From Streptomyces olivochromogenes (GTDB taxonomy: Bacteria; Actinomycetota; Actinomycetes; Streptomycetales; Streptomycetaceae), in NCBI RefSeq assembly GCF_001514115.1, contig NZ_KQ948452.1:62001-126000 (forward strand): a DNA stretch of 64,000 bases, given 5' to 3'. The notes under the pieces are model-generated. The model saw only the letters and a program-made list of their open reading frames with translations. It did not search any database and had not been told where the DNA came from. Positions 9,949 through 17,570 of the stretch are shown here, piece after piece (the first letter of the stretch is position 1; every line of letters begins with the position of its first letter). The translations under genes were made by a program, and so were the position numbers.

Positions 9949-10776
9949 TCACCGGGGTTCGAAGGTGACCGGGGTCTCAAAGGCGGCCCGCCGCGTCGCC
10001 CGGCGCAGCGCCTTGAGGACGGGCGCGCCGAGCGCGAGGGTCAGGACGACGGTGACGACGGCCCGGCCCAGGTCCCAGCCGAGGGAGGTGGCCAGGCAGT
10101 AGGCGAGGAAACGGGCCAGGTTGGCGGTCACGTCGGCATGCGGGTCGAAGGCGACGTTCGAGGCCAGCGCGCCCATGAAGGGCCAGCCGGCCAGGTTCAT
10201 GACCGTGCCGTACGCGAACGCGGCGCAGAACCCGTACGCCGCGAGCAGGACGAGTTCCCCGCGCCCGCGCAACCGGTCGGGGCCCGGCAACAGTCCGGCG
10301 CCCATCGTGAACCAGCCCATCGCGAGCATCTGGAACGGCAGCCACGGACCCACCCCGCCCGTGAGCAGCGCGGAGGAGAACATGGTCACGGACCCGAGCA
10401 CGAACCCGAACCCCGGTCCGAGCACCCGGCCGCTCAGCACCATGAGGAAGAACATCGGCTCGATCCCGGCCGTCCCGGCGCCGATCGGCCGCAGCGCGGC
10501 GCCGGTCGCGGCCAGCACTCCGAGCATGGCCACCGCCTTCGGGCCGAGCCCGGACTCGGAGATCGTCGCCGTGACGACCGCGACGAGCAGCACCAGCAGC
10601 CCCGCGAACAGCCAGGGCGCGTCCTGCGCGTGCGCGGCGACCTGCGAGGTGGGATCGGCGAAGAGCGGCCAGCCGAACCCGGCGACCCCGACGGCGCTCA
10701 CGAGACAGAGGGCGGCGAGGGAGCGGGGGCCGAGGCGGACGGCTCTGGTCCGGGGCCGTCCTTTTGTCGGCGTCAT
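9949..10776 (-). CDS. ECF transporter substrate-binding (S) component
   Basis: This 275-aa membrane protein starts at the ATG overlapping the ATPase stop codon (ATGA at 10773-10776). It has about six hydrophobic segments and S-component features: PIGAGTAGIEPMFFLMVLSG, GPGFGFVLGSVTMFSSALL and GPWLPFQMLAMGWFTMGAGL. It is the last gene of the operon and gives the ECF complex its vitamin specificity. The upstream cobalamin riboswitch points to vitamin B12 or a precursor. Short Ala-x-x-x-Ala motifs for T-component docking are plausible in the first segment but not certain. Confidence 0.85.
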   Translation of the reverse strand: MTPTKGRPRTRAVRLGPRSLAALCLVSAVGVAGFGWPLFADPTSQVAAHAQDAPWLFAGLLVLLVAVVTATISESGLGPKAVAMLGVLAATGAALRPIGAGTAGIEPMFFLMVLSGRVLGPGFGFVLGSVTMFSSALLTGGVGPWLPFQMLAMGWFTMGAGLLPGPDRLRGRGELVLLAAYGFCAAFAYGTVMNLAGWPFMGALASNVAFDPHADVTANLARFLAYCLATSLGWDLGRAVVTVVLTLALGAPVLKALRRATRRAAFETPVTFEPR

Positions 10777-12476
10777 GCGAGGGCCTCCCTGACCTGGGTG
10801 ACCGTGAGCCACGGCTGCGGCGCGAGCACCTTCGTGACCTGGGGGGCGAAGGACGGGGAGGCGACGACCACCTCGGCCGTGGGGCCGTCGGCGACGATCT
10901 CGCCGTCCGCGAGGACGACGACACGGTGCGCGAGCTCGGCGGCGAGTTCCACGTCGTGGGTGGCCAGGACGATCGCGTGACCCTCGGCGGCCAGGCCGCG
11001 CAGGACCGTGACCAGACGGGCCTTCGCCGCGTAGTCCAGACCGCGGGTCGGTTCGTCGAGGAGCAGGAGCGGGGGGCGGGCCGTCAGGACGACGGCCAGC
11101 GCGAGCGCCAGCCGCTGCCCCTCCGACAGGTCGCGGGGGTGGGCGTCGTCCCCGATGTCCGGCAGCAGCTCGGACACCAGGGCCCGGCAGGTACCGGGCT
11201 CGGCCGCCGCGTCCTCGTCGGCCGCCGCGCACTCGGCGGCGACCGTGTCGGCGTACAGCAGGTCGCGCGGTTCCTGCGGTACGAGACCCACCCGGCGTAC
11301 GAGGTCCCGTGGTGCCGTCCGGTGCGGGACCGCGCCCCCGACCAGGACCGAACCGGCCGCCGGTGCGACCAGCCCGACCAGCGTGCCGAGCAGGGTGGAC
11401 TTCCCGGCCCCGTTGCGGCCCATCAGCGCGATGATCTCGCCGGGGGCGGTGGTGAGGTCGACGCGCCGGAGCGCCTCGACGCGGCCGTGGCGGACGGCGA
11501 GGGCTTCGATCGAGGCCGGGGCCGTCGCCTGTGGAACCGTCGCCCGCCGGGCTGTCGGCCGCGGGGTCCTCGGTAGCAGGGTCCTCGGTTGCAGGGTCCT
11601 GGGCTCCGGGGTCCTGGGCTGCGGGGTCCTGGGCTCCGGGGTCCTCGGCTTGGGGACGAGTTCCGTCAGCCGCTCCCGCAGGGCCCCCGCCCTGCGCCGT
11701 GCGTCGCGCACCGTGAGGGGGAGCGGGGACCAGTCGGCCAGTCGGCCCAGGTCCACCACCGGCGGGTACACCGGGGAGACGGCCATGATCTCGGACGGGG
11801 TGCCGAGCGTCGGCGCGGCGCCCGGGGACGGGAGCAGGGCGACCTGGTCGGCGTACTGGATGACGCGTTCGAGGCGGTGTTCGGCCATGAGGACGGTCGT
11901 GCCGAGGTCGTGGACGAGGCGTTGCAGGACGGCGAGGACCTCCTCGGCGGCGGCCGGGTCCAGGGCCGAGGTGGGCTCGTCGAGGACCAGGACCCGTGGG
12001 TGGGGGGTCAGGACCGAGCCGATGGCGACGCGCTGCTGCTGGCCGCCGGAGAGCGTGGCGATCGGGCGGTCGCGCAGATCCGCCAGGCCCAGCAGGTCCA
12101 GGGTCTCCTCGACGCGTCGGCGCATCACGGCCGGAGCGAGGCCCAACGACTCCATGCCGTAGGCGAGTTCGTCCTCGACCGTGTCCGTCACGAAGTGGGA
12201 CAGCGGGTCCTGGCCCACCGTGCCGACCACGTCCGCGAGTTCGCGCGGCTTGTGGGTGCGGGTGTCCCGCCCGGCGACCGTGACCCGGCCGCGCAGGGTG
12301 CCGCCCGTGAAGTGCGGCACGAGACCGGACACCGCGCCGAGCACGGTCGACTTGCCGACGCCCGAGGGCCCCACGAGCAGGACGAGTTCACCCTCCGGGA
12401 CCTCGAAGTCCACGCCCTGGACGGTGGGTTCGACAGCTCCGTCGTACGTCACGGAGACATCCTCGAAGCGGATCAT
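10773..12476 (-). CDS. Fused ECF ATPase with two ABC domains
   Basis: The ATG at 12476 overlaps the EcfT stop (ATGA). The 567-aa protein fuses two ABC ATPases that power the ECF importer. Domain 1 has Walker A GPSGVGKST (36-44), TLSGGQQQRVAIG signature and VLVLDEPTSALDP Walker B. Domain 2 has Walker A GRNGAGKST (about 355), signature DLSEGQRLALA and LLLLDEPTRGLD. The two are joined by a Pro/Arg/Thr-rich linker (PRTPEPRTPQPRTPE) of about 30 residues encoded by six 15-bp DNA repeats. The fusion is typical of actinobacterial ECF systems; the repeat linker may vary in length between strains. Confidence 0.92.
   Translation of the reverse strand: MIRFEDVSVTYDGAVEPTVQGVDFEVPEGELVLLVGPSGVGKSTVLGAVSGLVPHFTGGTLRGRVTVAGRDTRTHKPRELADVVGTVGQDPLSHFVTDTVEDELAYGMESLGLAPAVMRRRVEETLDLLGLADLRDRPIATLSGGQQQRVAIGSVLTPHPRVLVLDEPTSALDPAAAEEVLAVLQRLVHDLGTTVLMAEHRLERVIQYADQVALLPSPGAAPTLGTPSEIMAVSPVYPPVVDLGRLADWSPLPLTVRDARRRAGALRERLTELVPKPRTPEPRTPQPRTPEPRTLQPRTLLPRTPRPTARRATVPQATAPASIEALAVRHGRVEALRRVDLTTAPGEIIALMGRNGAGKSTLLGTLVGLVAPAAGSVLVGGAVPHRTAPRDLVRRVGLVPQEPRDLLYADTVAAECAAADEDAAAEPGTCRALVSELLPDIGDDAHPRDLSEGQRLALALAVVLTARPPLLLLDEPTRGLDYAAKARLVTVLRGLAAEGHAIVLATHDVELAAELAHRVVVLADGEIVADGPTAEVVVASPSFAPQVTKVLAPQPWLTVTQVREALA
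11563..11652. repeat. Six 15-bp tandem repeats in the ATPase linker
   Basis: Six tandem units related to GGGGTCCTGGGCTCC fill 90 bp and encode on the minus strand a PRT(P/L)(E/Q)-type linker. Because 15 is a multiple of three, copy-number change keeps the frame. Confidence 0.9.
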
Positions 12477-13588
12477 GAGGGGTCCTTGGGGGTGGAGGGT
12501 TCCCGCGAGTGGGGTGTCGGGGCCACGAAGGCGGGGAGCAGGCCGAGCAGGATCGCCGCCGCGGGCCACAGGGGCAGGGCAGGGGCGGTCAGCGGGACGA
12601 CGCCGGGGCTCAGGGACGCGGCGTCGTACGCGGCGGAGACGATCAGTCCGGCGGCGACCGCGACTCCGGAGCCCGTCACCAGCCAGGCCCGTACGCCCCA
12701 CACGTCCGGGCGGTAGCGCGTGCGGACCGAGCGGCGCCCGCCCAGCCACAGCCCGCCGAGCGCCGCGGCCACTCCGGCGAGCAGCACGGGCAGGCCGTAG
12801 GTGCCGCCCTCGGCGGTCAGCACTCCGTACGTGCCCGCGCAGACGCCGAGCAGACCGCCCAGCGTCAGAACGGTGGTCGTACGGCGGACGGCGGGCGCCA
12901 CCTCGGCGGTGCGGCCGTAGCCGCGGGCGTCCATCGCCGCCGCGAGGGCGACCGAACGCTCCAACGCGCCCTCCAGGACCGGGAGTCCGACGTGCAGCAG
13001 ACCGCGCAGCCCACGGTCGGGGCGGCCGCGCAGACGGCGGGCGGCGCGCAGCCGCTGGACGTCCGCGATCAGGTTCGGCGCGAAGGTGAGCGCGACGACC
13101 ACCGCGACGCCCGCCTCGTACAGGGCGCCCGGGAGTGACTTCAGCAGCCGTGCCGGGTTCGCGAGGGCGTTGGCCGCGCCGACGCAGATGAGGAGCGTGG
13201 CCAGTTTCAGGCCGTCGTACAGCGCGAAGAGCAGGCCCTCGGCGGTGACCCGGCCACCGACTCGGATGCCCTGGGCCCAGTGGGGGAGGGGGAGTTCGGG
13301 GAGGGTGACGAGGAGGTGGGTGCCGGGGATGGGGGAGCCGAGGAAGACGGCGAACGCCAGCCGGATGCCGAGGACGGCGATGCCGAGTTTGACGAACGCG
13401 GTGTAGGAGCGGGCCCAGGGGGCGTCGGTCCGGCGGGCGGCCACCACGTAACCGGCCACGGCTATGAGGAGGGCGAGCAGGAGGGGGTTGGTGGTGCGGG
13501 AGGCGGCGGTTCCCAGGCCCAGGGCCCAGATCCACCAGGCTCCTGGGGGGAGGGCGTTGGAACGGTGTGCCTTCGGCGCGCGTGTCAT
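12473..13588 (-). CDS. ECF transporter transmembrane (T) component, CbiQ/EcfT-like
   Basis: This 371-aa membrane protein has several hydrophobic segments in both halves and the EcfT coupling region, with RLRAARRLRGRP and AMDARGYGRTAEV serving as the two Ala-Arg-Gly-like coupling helices that contact the ATPases. It starts at ATG 13588, 15 bp after the upstream gene ends, and its stop codon overlaps the ATPase start. The C-terminal half (about 230-370) adds extra membrane segments beyond the minimal EcfT fold. Gene order T-A-S behind the secreted proteins is conserved in Streptomyces. Confidence 0.85.
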   Translation of the reverse strand: MTRAPKAHRSNALPPGAWWIWALGLGTAASRTTNPLLLALLIAVAGYVVAARRTDAPWARSYTAFVKLGIAVLGIRLAFAVFLGSPIPGTHLLVTLPELPLPHWAQGIRVGGRVTAEGLLFALYDGLKLATLLICVGAANALANPARLLKSLPGALYEAGVAVVVALTFAPNLIADVQRLRAARRLRGRPDRGLRGLLHVGLPVLEGALERSVALAAAMDARGYGRTAEVAPAVRRTTTVLTLGGLLGVCAGTYGVLTAEGGTYGLPVLLAGVAAALGGLWLGGRRSVRTRYRPDVWGVRAWLVTGSGVAVAAGLIVSAAYDAASLSPGVVPLTAPALPLWPAAAILLGLLPAFVAPTPHSREPSTPKDPS

Positions 13589-13603
13589 CGTCGGTGGCCG
13601 TAC

Positions 13604-14263
13604 TCAGGGCCGGCGGCGGCGGGTCTGCCAGACTGCCGCCCCGCCGAGTGCGGCGACCGCGACGACTCCCGCGAGCAGGCCGAGCGACGGGCCGTGCCGG
13701 GCCGGCTCGGACGTGGACGTGGACTTGGCTTTGGCGGTGGTGGGGCTCGGGGTGTGCGGGGTCGCGACCTGCTCGCCGCAGCCCGTCCCGGGGTAGCCCG
13801 CGATGGCGCACAGGAGGGCGTTGGTGTCGTAGCGGAGGGGTTTGGCGACCGTCGCGAGGGCCTCGGCCGTGGTCGCGTCGGCGGGGACGCGGGCGCAGAC
13901 CGTCCGCGGTGCGGGCGGTGTCTCGCCGCCCGGGGCGTCCGCGGCCGTGCCGGAGTCGATGACGAGGGCCACCCGCTTGTGGCCCGCCCGGGCGGGCGTC
14001 TTCGCGCAGATGGACGCGAAGTCGGCGTGGCCGCGCGGCTTGGAGGCGTCCTGCGAGTCCGCGCTCACCGCGAAACGGAAGCCCTGTACGTCGCCGTCGG
14101 ACGGGCGCGCGGTCGACGGGCCCTGCGTCGCGTACGTCCACTTCCCGCCGGTCAGGTCCCAGAACGACCAGTAGCGGTAGCCGACGGCCCGGGCCTGTCC
14201 CGCGCCGCCGAGTACGAGCAGGAGCAGGGACAGGACCAGCGCGCACGTCCGACGGCGGCTCAC
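13604..14263 (-). CDS. SCO2322-family surface protein
   Basis: The GTG at 14263 overlaps the upstream stop codon (GTGA), indicating coupling. The 219-aa protein has a signal peptide (residues 1-26, ending QARA), a conserved opening GYRYWSFWDLTGGKWTYATQ, a Thr/Ser/Pro stalk (about 165-188) and a single C-terminal transmembrane helix followed by RRRRP, so it is likely displayed on the outer membrane face. The family is named after S. coelicolor SCO2322 and accompanies this ECF operon. I infer a role in substrate capture with the toroid protein, perhaps like the small domain of intrinsic factor; this is not shown. Confidence 0.75.
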   Translation of the reverse strand: MSRRRTCALVLSLLLLVLGGAGQARAVGYRYWSFWDLTGGKWTYATQGPSTARPSDGDVQGFRFAVSADSQDASKPRGHADFASICAKTPARAGHKRVALVIDSGTAADAPGGETPPAPRTVCARVPADATTAEALATVAKPLRYDTNALLCAIAGYPGTGCGEQVATPHTPSPTTAKAKSTSTSEPARHGPSLGLLAGVVAVAALGGAAVWQTRRRRP

Positions 14264-15498
14264 GGCTGCTGCTTCTTGTTGCGGGCGCTGATCAGGAAAC
14301 CGATGCCGATGCCGCCGACGAGACCGACGCCGATGATCCACCAGACGCTGACGCCGCTGTCGTCCTTCTTCGCGGCTTCCTCGGCGGACGCGGACGCGGA
14401 GGCCGTGGGCTCGGCCGGGACGGACGCGGGCGCGGGGCCGGTGGCGTTGAGCTGCTTGACGAGGTCCTGGCCGCCGAAGTCGCGCGGGTCGAACGTCGCC
14501 GCGTCGGCGGCGAGGACGAGCTGCGCGTACGCGGCGGGTCCGGCCTGCGCGGCCCACTGCGCGGAGTGGGTCTCCAGCCAGCGCATCGCGTCGGCCGCCT
14601 TGTCGCCGTGCCCGGCGGTCGCGAGCGCGACGACCGCGTCCGCCGTGTTGCCGTAGTCGGGCTGGTTCTTGGCGCCGGGCATCACCGACGTGAGGTGCTT
14701 GTCCTTGGCGAGCGCCTTGACGAGGTACGCGGCACCGTTCTGGGCCGCCCGCTCGGGGCTGTCGGCGGCCTCGCAGGAGAGGGGGTCGGCCGCGGGCTTC
14801 AGGGGCTCACCGGCGAGGCCCTTGCCCAGGGCTCCGACCACGGCCGCCGCCGTCGCGTCCGCGTTGGCCGCGAGCTTGCCCTTCTTGTCCGGCTGGTAGG
14901 CGAACGCGCCCGCGTCGGCCCCGCCGCACGGCATCGACAGCTTCACGAGGGCGTCGTACGGCGACTTGCCGCCCTTGGAGACGTCCGCCGGCTTGGTGCC
15001 CACCGCCGCCAGCGCCCCGATCACCACGGACGTGGAGTTCGCGTCGCTCGCGCCGCCCGCCGTGTAGCCCCAGCCGCCGTCCTTGTTCTGCGCGGACTTC
15101 AGCCAGGCGACGGCCTTGCCCGTCTCTCCGTCGTGGCCGCCGAGCGCGGCGAGGGCCTGCACGGCCGCCGAGGTGCTGTTGGTGTCGACCATCGTCTTGG
15201 CGTCGCACTTCGCCGACGCGTCGGCGCGGTACGCCGCGAACGCCCCGCTCGCGCACTGCTGCCCGGCCAGCCAGTCGACGGCCTTCGCCGCGGGCTTCAC
15301 ACCGACGGTGTGCTGCGCGAGCAGCGCGAGGGACTGCCGCCAGACGCCGTCGTAGGTGGGGTCGGAGGTGCCGTAGAGGCCGGAGGGTATCGCCGGGGCG
15401 GGCGAAGGCGAGGCGCCCTCGGCCACGGCGGCCGGGGCCAGGGCCGTACCGATCACTACGGTGGCGGCCAGTACCGCGGCGCTGCGGCGAACAATCAT
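14260..15498 (-). CDS. Secreted, membrane-anchored alpha/alpha-toroid (prenyltransferase-repeat) protein
   Basis: The ATG at 15498 follows AGGGAGA and gives 412 aa. Residues 1-27 are a signal peptide. Repeated motifs such as AVDWLAGQQCASGAF, AVAWLKSAQNKDGGWGY and ANSTSVVIGALAAVG build the (alpha/alpha) toroid also found in terpene cyclases and in animal intrinsic factor/transcobalamin. A Ser/Ala/Glu-rich stalk and a C-terminal transmembrane helix (VWWIIGVGLVGGIGIGFLI) anchor it. It has no cyclase Asp motif that I can see. As first gene after a cobalamin riboswitch and before ECF components, it probably binds corrinoids at the cell surface. The annotation as terpene cyclase would be misleading. 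Confidence 0.78.
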   Translation of the reverse strand: MIVRRSAAVLAATVVIGTALAPAAVAEGASPSPAPAIPSGLYGTSDPTYDGVWRQSLALLAQHTVGVKPAAKAVDWLAGQQCASGAFAAYRADASAKCDAKTMVDTNSTSAAVQALAALGGHDGETGKAVAWLKSAQNKDGGWGYTAGGASDANSTSVVIGALAAVGTKPADVSKGGKSPYDALVKLSMPCGGADAGAFAYQPDKKGKLAANADATAAAVVGALGKGLAGEPLKPAADPLSCEAADSPERAAQNGAAYLVKALAKDKHLTSVMPGAKNQPDYGNTADAVVALATAGHGDKAADAMRWLETHSAQWAAQAGPAAYAQLVLAADAATFDPRDFGGQDLVKQLNATGPAPASVPAEPTASASASAEEAAKKDDSGVSVWWIIGVGLVGGIGIGFLISARNKKQQP

Positions 15499-15529
15499 GA
15501 CTCTCCCTGCGGAAGCCGGGCAGCACCGG

Positions 15530-15750
15530 GCGCAGGCTTGGCCCCGAGCGGCTCCGGCCCCGTATCCCTCGACGGTGCCGGCCACCGACGGGCTGCCGGT
15601 GGCACGAGCCGGTCACGTCCCGCACGAGGCGATCCGGCTCGCCACCCTGCGGCTTCGCGCGGGCGGTTCACGGTTGCGGGTCAGCGCCGGAATTGCACCG
15701 GCTTCTCCGCGTACGGGTGTGATGACGACCTGCTTACTGTACCGGCCCGT
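15530..15750 (-). promoter_or_regulatory. Cobalamin riboswitch before the ECF operon
   Basis: On the minus strand, bases 15706-15669 read GAGAAGCCGGTGCAATTCCG and continue into GGCGCTGACCCGCAACCGT, the hallmark core of cobalamin riboswitches. A GC-rich distal domain with GTCGAGGGATACGG lies nearer the start codon. The element ends some 30-40 bases before the toroid-protein ATG. Outer limits are approximate. It should switch the five-gene operon off when cobalamin is abundant. Confidence 0.88.
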
Positions 15751-15902
15751 AGGAATCGCCTGAGAAGTGACTGTGAGCGCCCCTCGCGGGCCTAGGCTGC
15801 GCTGTCGATGTGCTCTGTTCGAACACGTCGAAATTCGCCGGTCCCGGGGGGCCTGGAGTCCAGGGGGACGAACATGCGCGGCACTGTGGACGAGAGGGAT
15901 CA

Positions 15903-16270
15903 GTGGCTTTCATGGACCGCCTCCTCGTGACCGACTCGGCGGAGAGCCTGCTGCTGCGCATGACGCCGGCCAGGTGATCCGGGCCCAGGACGCGGAGCGT
16001 CGCGAGGCGTGGCGCGATCTGTGGGACCAGCTGGCCGCTCACGTGGACTCGATCCCCGCGCACGAGTACGAGCGCCAGCGCCGCGTCGGGATCCTGCGCG
16101 GACACAGCGTGGACTCGACCCACCCGCCGACCCACCTGCGCCGGGCCTGCCTGCTCGCCAGGCCCGCCGTGGCCGCCGCGGTGGTCACGGACGACGAGCG
16201 CCAGCACACCCTCGACACCGAACTGTCCCCGTCCCGAGCCCGCCTCGCCCGCCAGGTACTCGCCCGGTAG
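15903..16270 (+). pseudogene. Frameshifted C-terminal remnant of a membrane M48-type peptidase
   Basis: One frame reads AFMDRLLVTDSAESLLLRM then stops at 15975-15977; the next frame takes over with VIRAQDAERREAWRDLWDQL and RQRRVGILRGHSVDSTHPPT, ending in ARLARQVLAR at 16270. The second part resembles the C-terminal tail of Streptomyces M48-family membrane metallopeptidases, where RGHxVDxTHPPTHLR is typical. The catalytic HExxH part and membrane segments are missing. This therefore looks like the eroded end of a lost gene. Identification rests on memory of the family and is moderate. Confidence 0.5.
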
Positions 16271-16282
16271 GAGATACGTCCG

Positions 16283-17410
16283 TCACGGCACGGGTGCCGG
16301 AACCGTCGCCTCCGTGGGCTGGCACAGGACCAGGGCGAGATCGTCGGCGAGGGCGGTGCCGGTGTGGGCGAGCAGGCGGGCGTGCAGGGTTCGCAGGGCC
16401 TCGTCGGGGAGCACCTCGCGCAGGGCGAGCGCCGCCTCGCCGAGGAGCGGGAACGGGGCGCCCTCCGCGTCACGGGCCTCGGTGAGGCCGTCGGTGTAGA
16501 GGAGCAGCCGGTCGCCGGGCTGGAGCCGTACGCGGTACTGGCGAGGATCGGGACCGAGGCCCAACGGCGGTGTGGGGACGAGGGGTTCGAGGAGCTCGAT
16601 GCGCCGGCCGGAGCGCAGCGGGGGCGGATGGCCGCAGTTGACGAGCCGCACCTCGCCCGGCGCGAACTCGGCGAGCACCGCGGTGACGAAGTCCTCGGGA
16701 CCCAGTTCGGGGGTGATAAGGGCGTCGAGTTCGGCGGTGAGGGTCGTCAGGTCGGGTGCGGTGTAGGCGAGTTCACGGAAGGCCGTGAGGGTGTCGGCGG
16801 TCAGCCGGAGCCCCTCGACGCCGTGGCCGCGTACGTCGCCGACGAGGACCCGCAGGCCGTACGGCGTCACCGCGACGTCGTACAGGTCGCCGCCGACGGC
16901 CGACTCGTGGGAGGCGCTGTGGTACCGGGTACAGACCCGGGTGCCGTCGAAGGTACGGGAGATGGGCCGCAGGATCGCCGCCTGGGTGACCCGGGCCACC
17001 TCGCGGGCCCGCGCCAGCCGGTCGTGGAGACGGTCGCGCTGCCGGGCCGCGTACACGGTGAGCGCGCAGCCGACGAGGAGCCCGCCCCAGCGGATGCCGA
17101 AGCCGGTGCTCGGCACCGCGTCGTCGCCGATCCCCATGGCCAGGCCCAGGACCGCCGACCAGCAGCACACCAGCACGGTATGCCGGACGCCGAGCCGGGC
17201 GCAGGCCAGCAGCGGGCCGATGAGCAGCAGGGTGATGAGCGGCGGTACCCGGTCGAAGAGCAGATCCGGCACGGCGATCAGCAGACAGGTGACGAGCGGC
17301 GCGAGCAGCGCCCGCCGCTCCCGCTGTTCTCGATGTCCTTGCTCATCTCGGTCGTCTCGGTCGTCTTGGTCTTCTCGGCGATCTCGCTGCTCCTGCTCGT
17401 TCGTGCCCAT
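16283..17410 (-). CDS. Membrane PP2C-type phosphatase (SpoIIE domain)
   Basis: This 375-aa protein starts at ATG 17410 with a highly charged tail (EDQDDRDDRDEQGHREQRER, encoded by short DNA repeats), then four hydrophobic segments (about 36-130). Residues about 155-370 are a PP2C/SpoIIE phosphatase: SAVGGDLYDV supplies the metal Asp, GDVRGHGVEG and DALITPELG follow, and TALADDLALVLC ends the domain. Such phosphatases dephosphorylate anti-sigma-factor antagonists or similar proteins. It lacks PAS or GAF sensor domains, so the membrane part may sense the signal. It is divergent from the ATPase gene at 17571. Partners are not in the window. Confidence 0.88.
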   Translation of the reverse strand: MGTNEQEQRDRREDQDDRDDRDEQGHREQRERRALLAPLVTCLLIAVPDLLFDRVPPLITLLLIGPLLACARLGVRHTVLVCCWSAVLGLAMGIGDDAVPSTGFGIRWGGLLVGCALTVYAARQRDRLHDRLARAREVARVTQAAILRPISRTFDGTRVCTRYHSASHESAVGGDLYDVAVTPYGLRVLVGDVRGHGVEGLRLTADTLTAFRELAYTAPDLTTLTAELDALITPELGPEDFVTAVLAEFAPGEVRLVNCGHPPPLRSGRRIELLEPLVPTPPLGLGPDPRQYRVRLQPGDRLLLYTDGLTEARDAEGAPFPLLGEAALALREVLPDEALRTLHARLLAHTGTALADDLALVLCQPTEATVPAPVP

Positions 17411-17570
17411 CACCCGACGATCTCCGAACAAAGACCGCCGCACCCTCACCAACAGGGAGTTGATCGCATCTCGTCGAAAGGTGCCCGGAACTGTCGTGGT
17501 GCCGGCGCTCTTCTGTCCGAGTTGTCGGACAGCCGCCGGAGCCGGTGGTGATCCGTCCAGACTGGTCGTC

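Noticed and set aside
14260..15498. Terpene cyclase or prenyltransferase for natural-product synthesis
   Set aside because: It has a signal peptide, a membrane anchor and no visible catalytic Asp motif, and sits in a cobalamin-riboswitch ECF operon.
15767..16270. A 167-aa gene reading through this whole interval
   Set aside because: Only its second half has a recognisable family, the first half is noncoding-like leader, and the matching N-terminal fragment is in another frame; a remnant is a better explanation.
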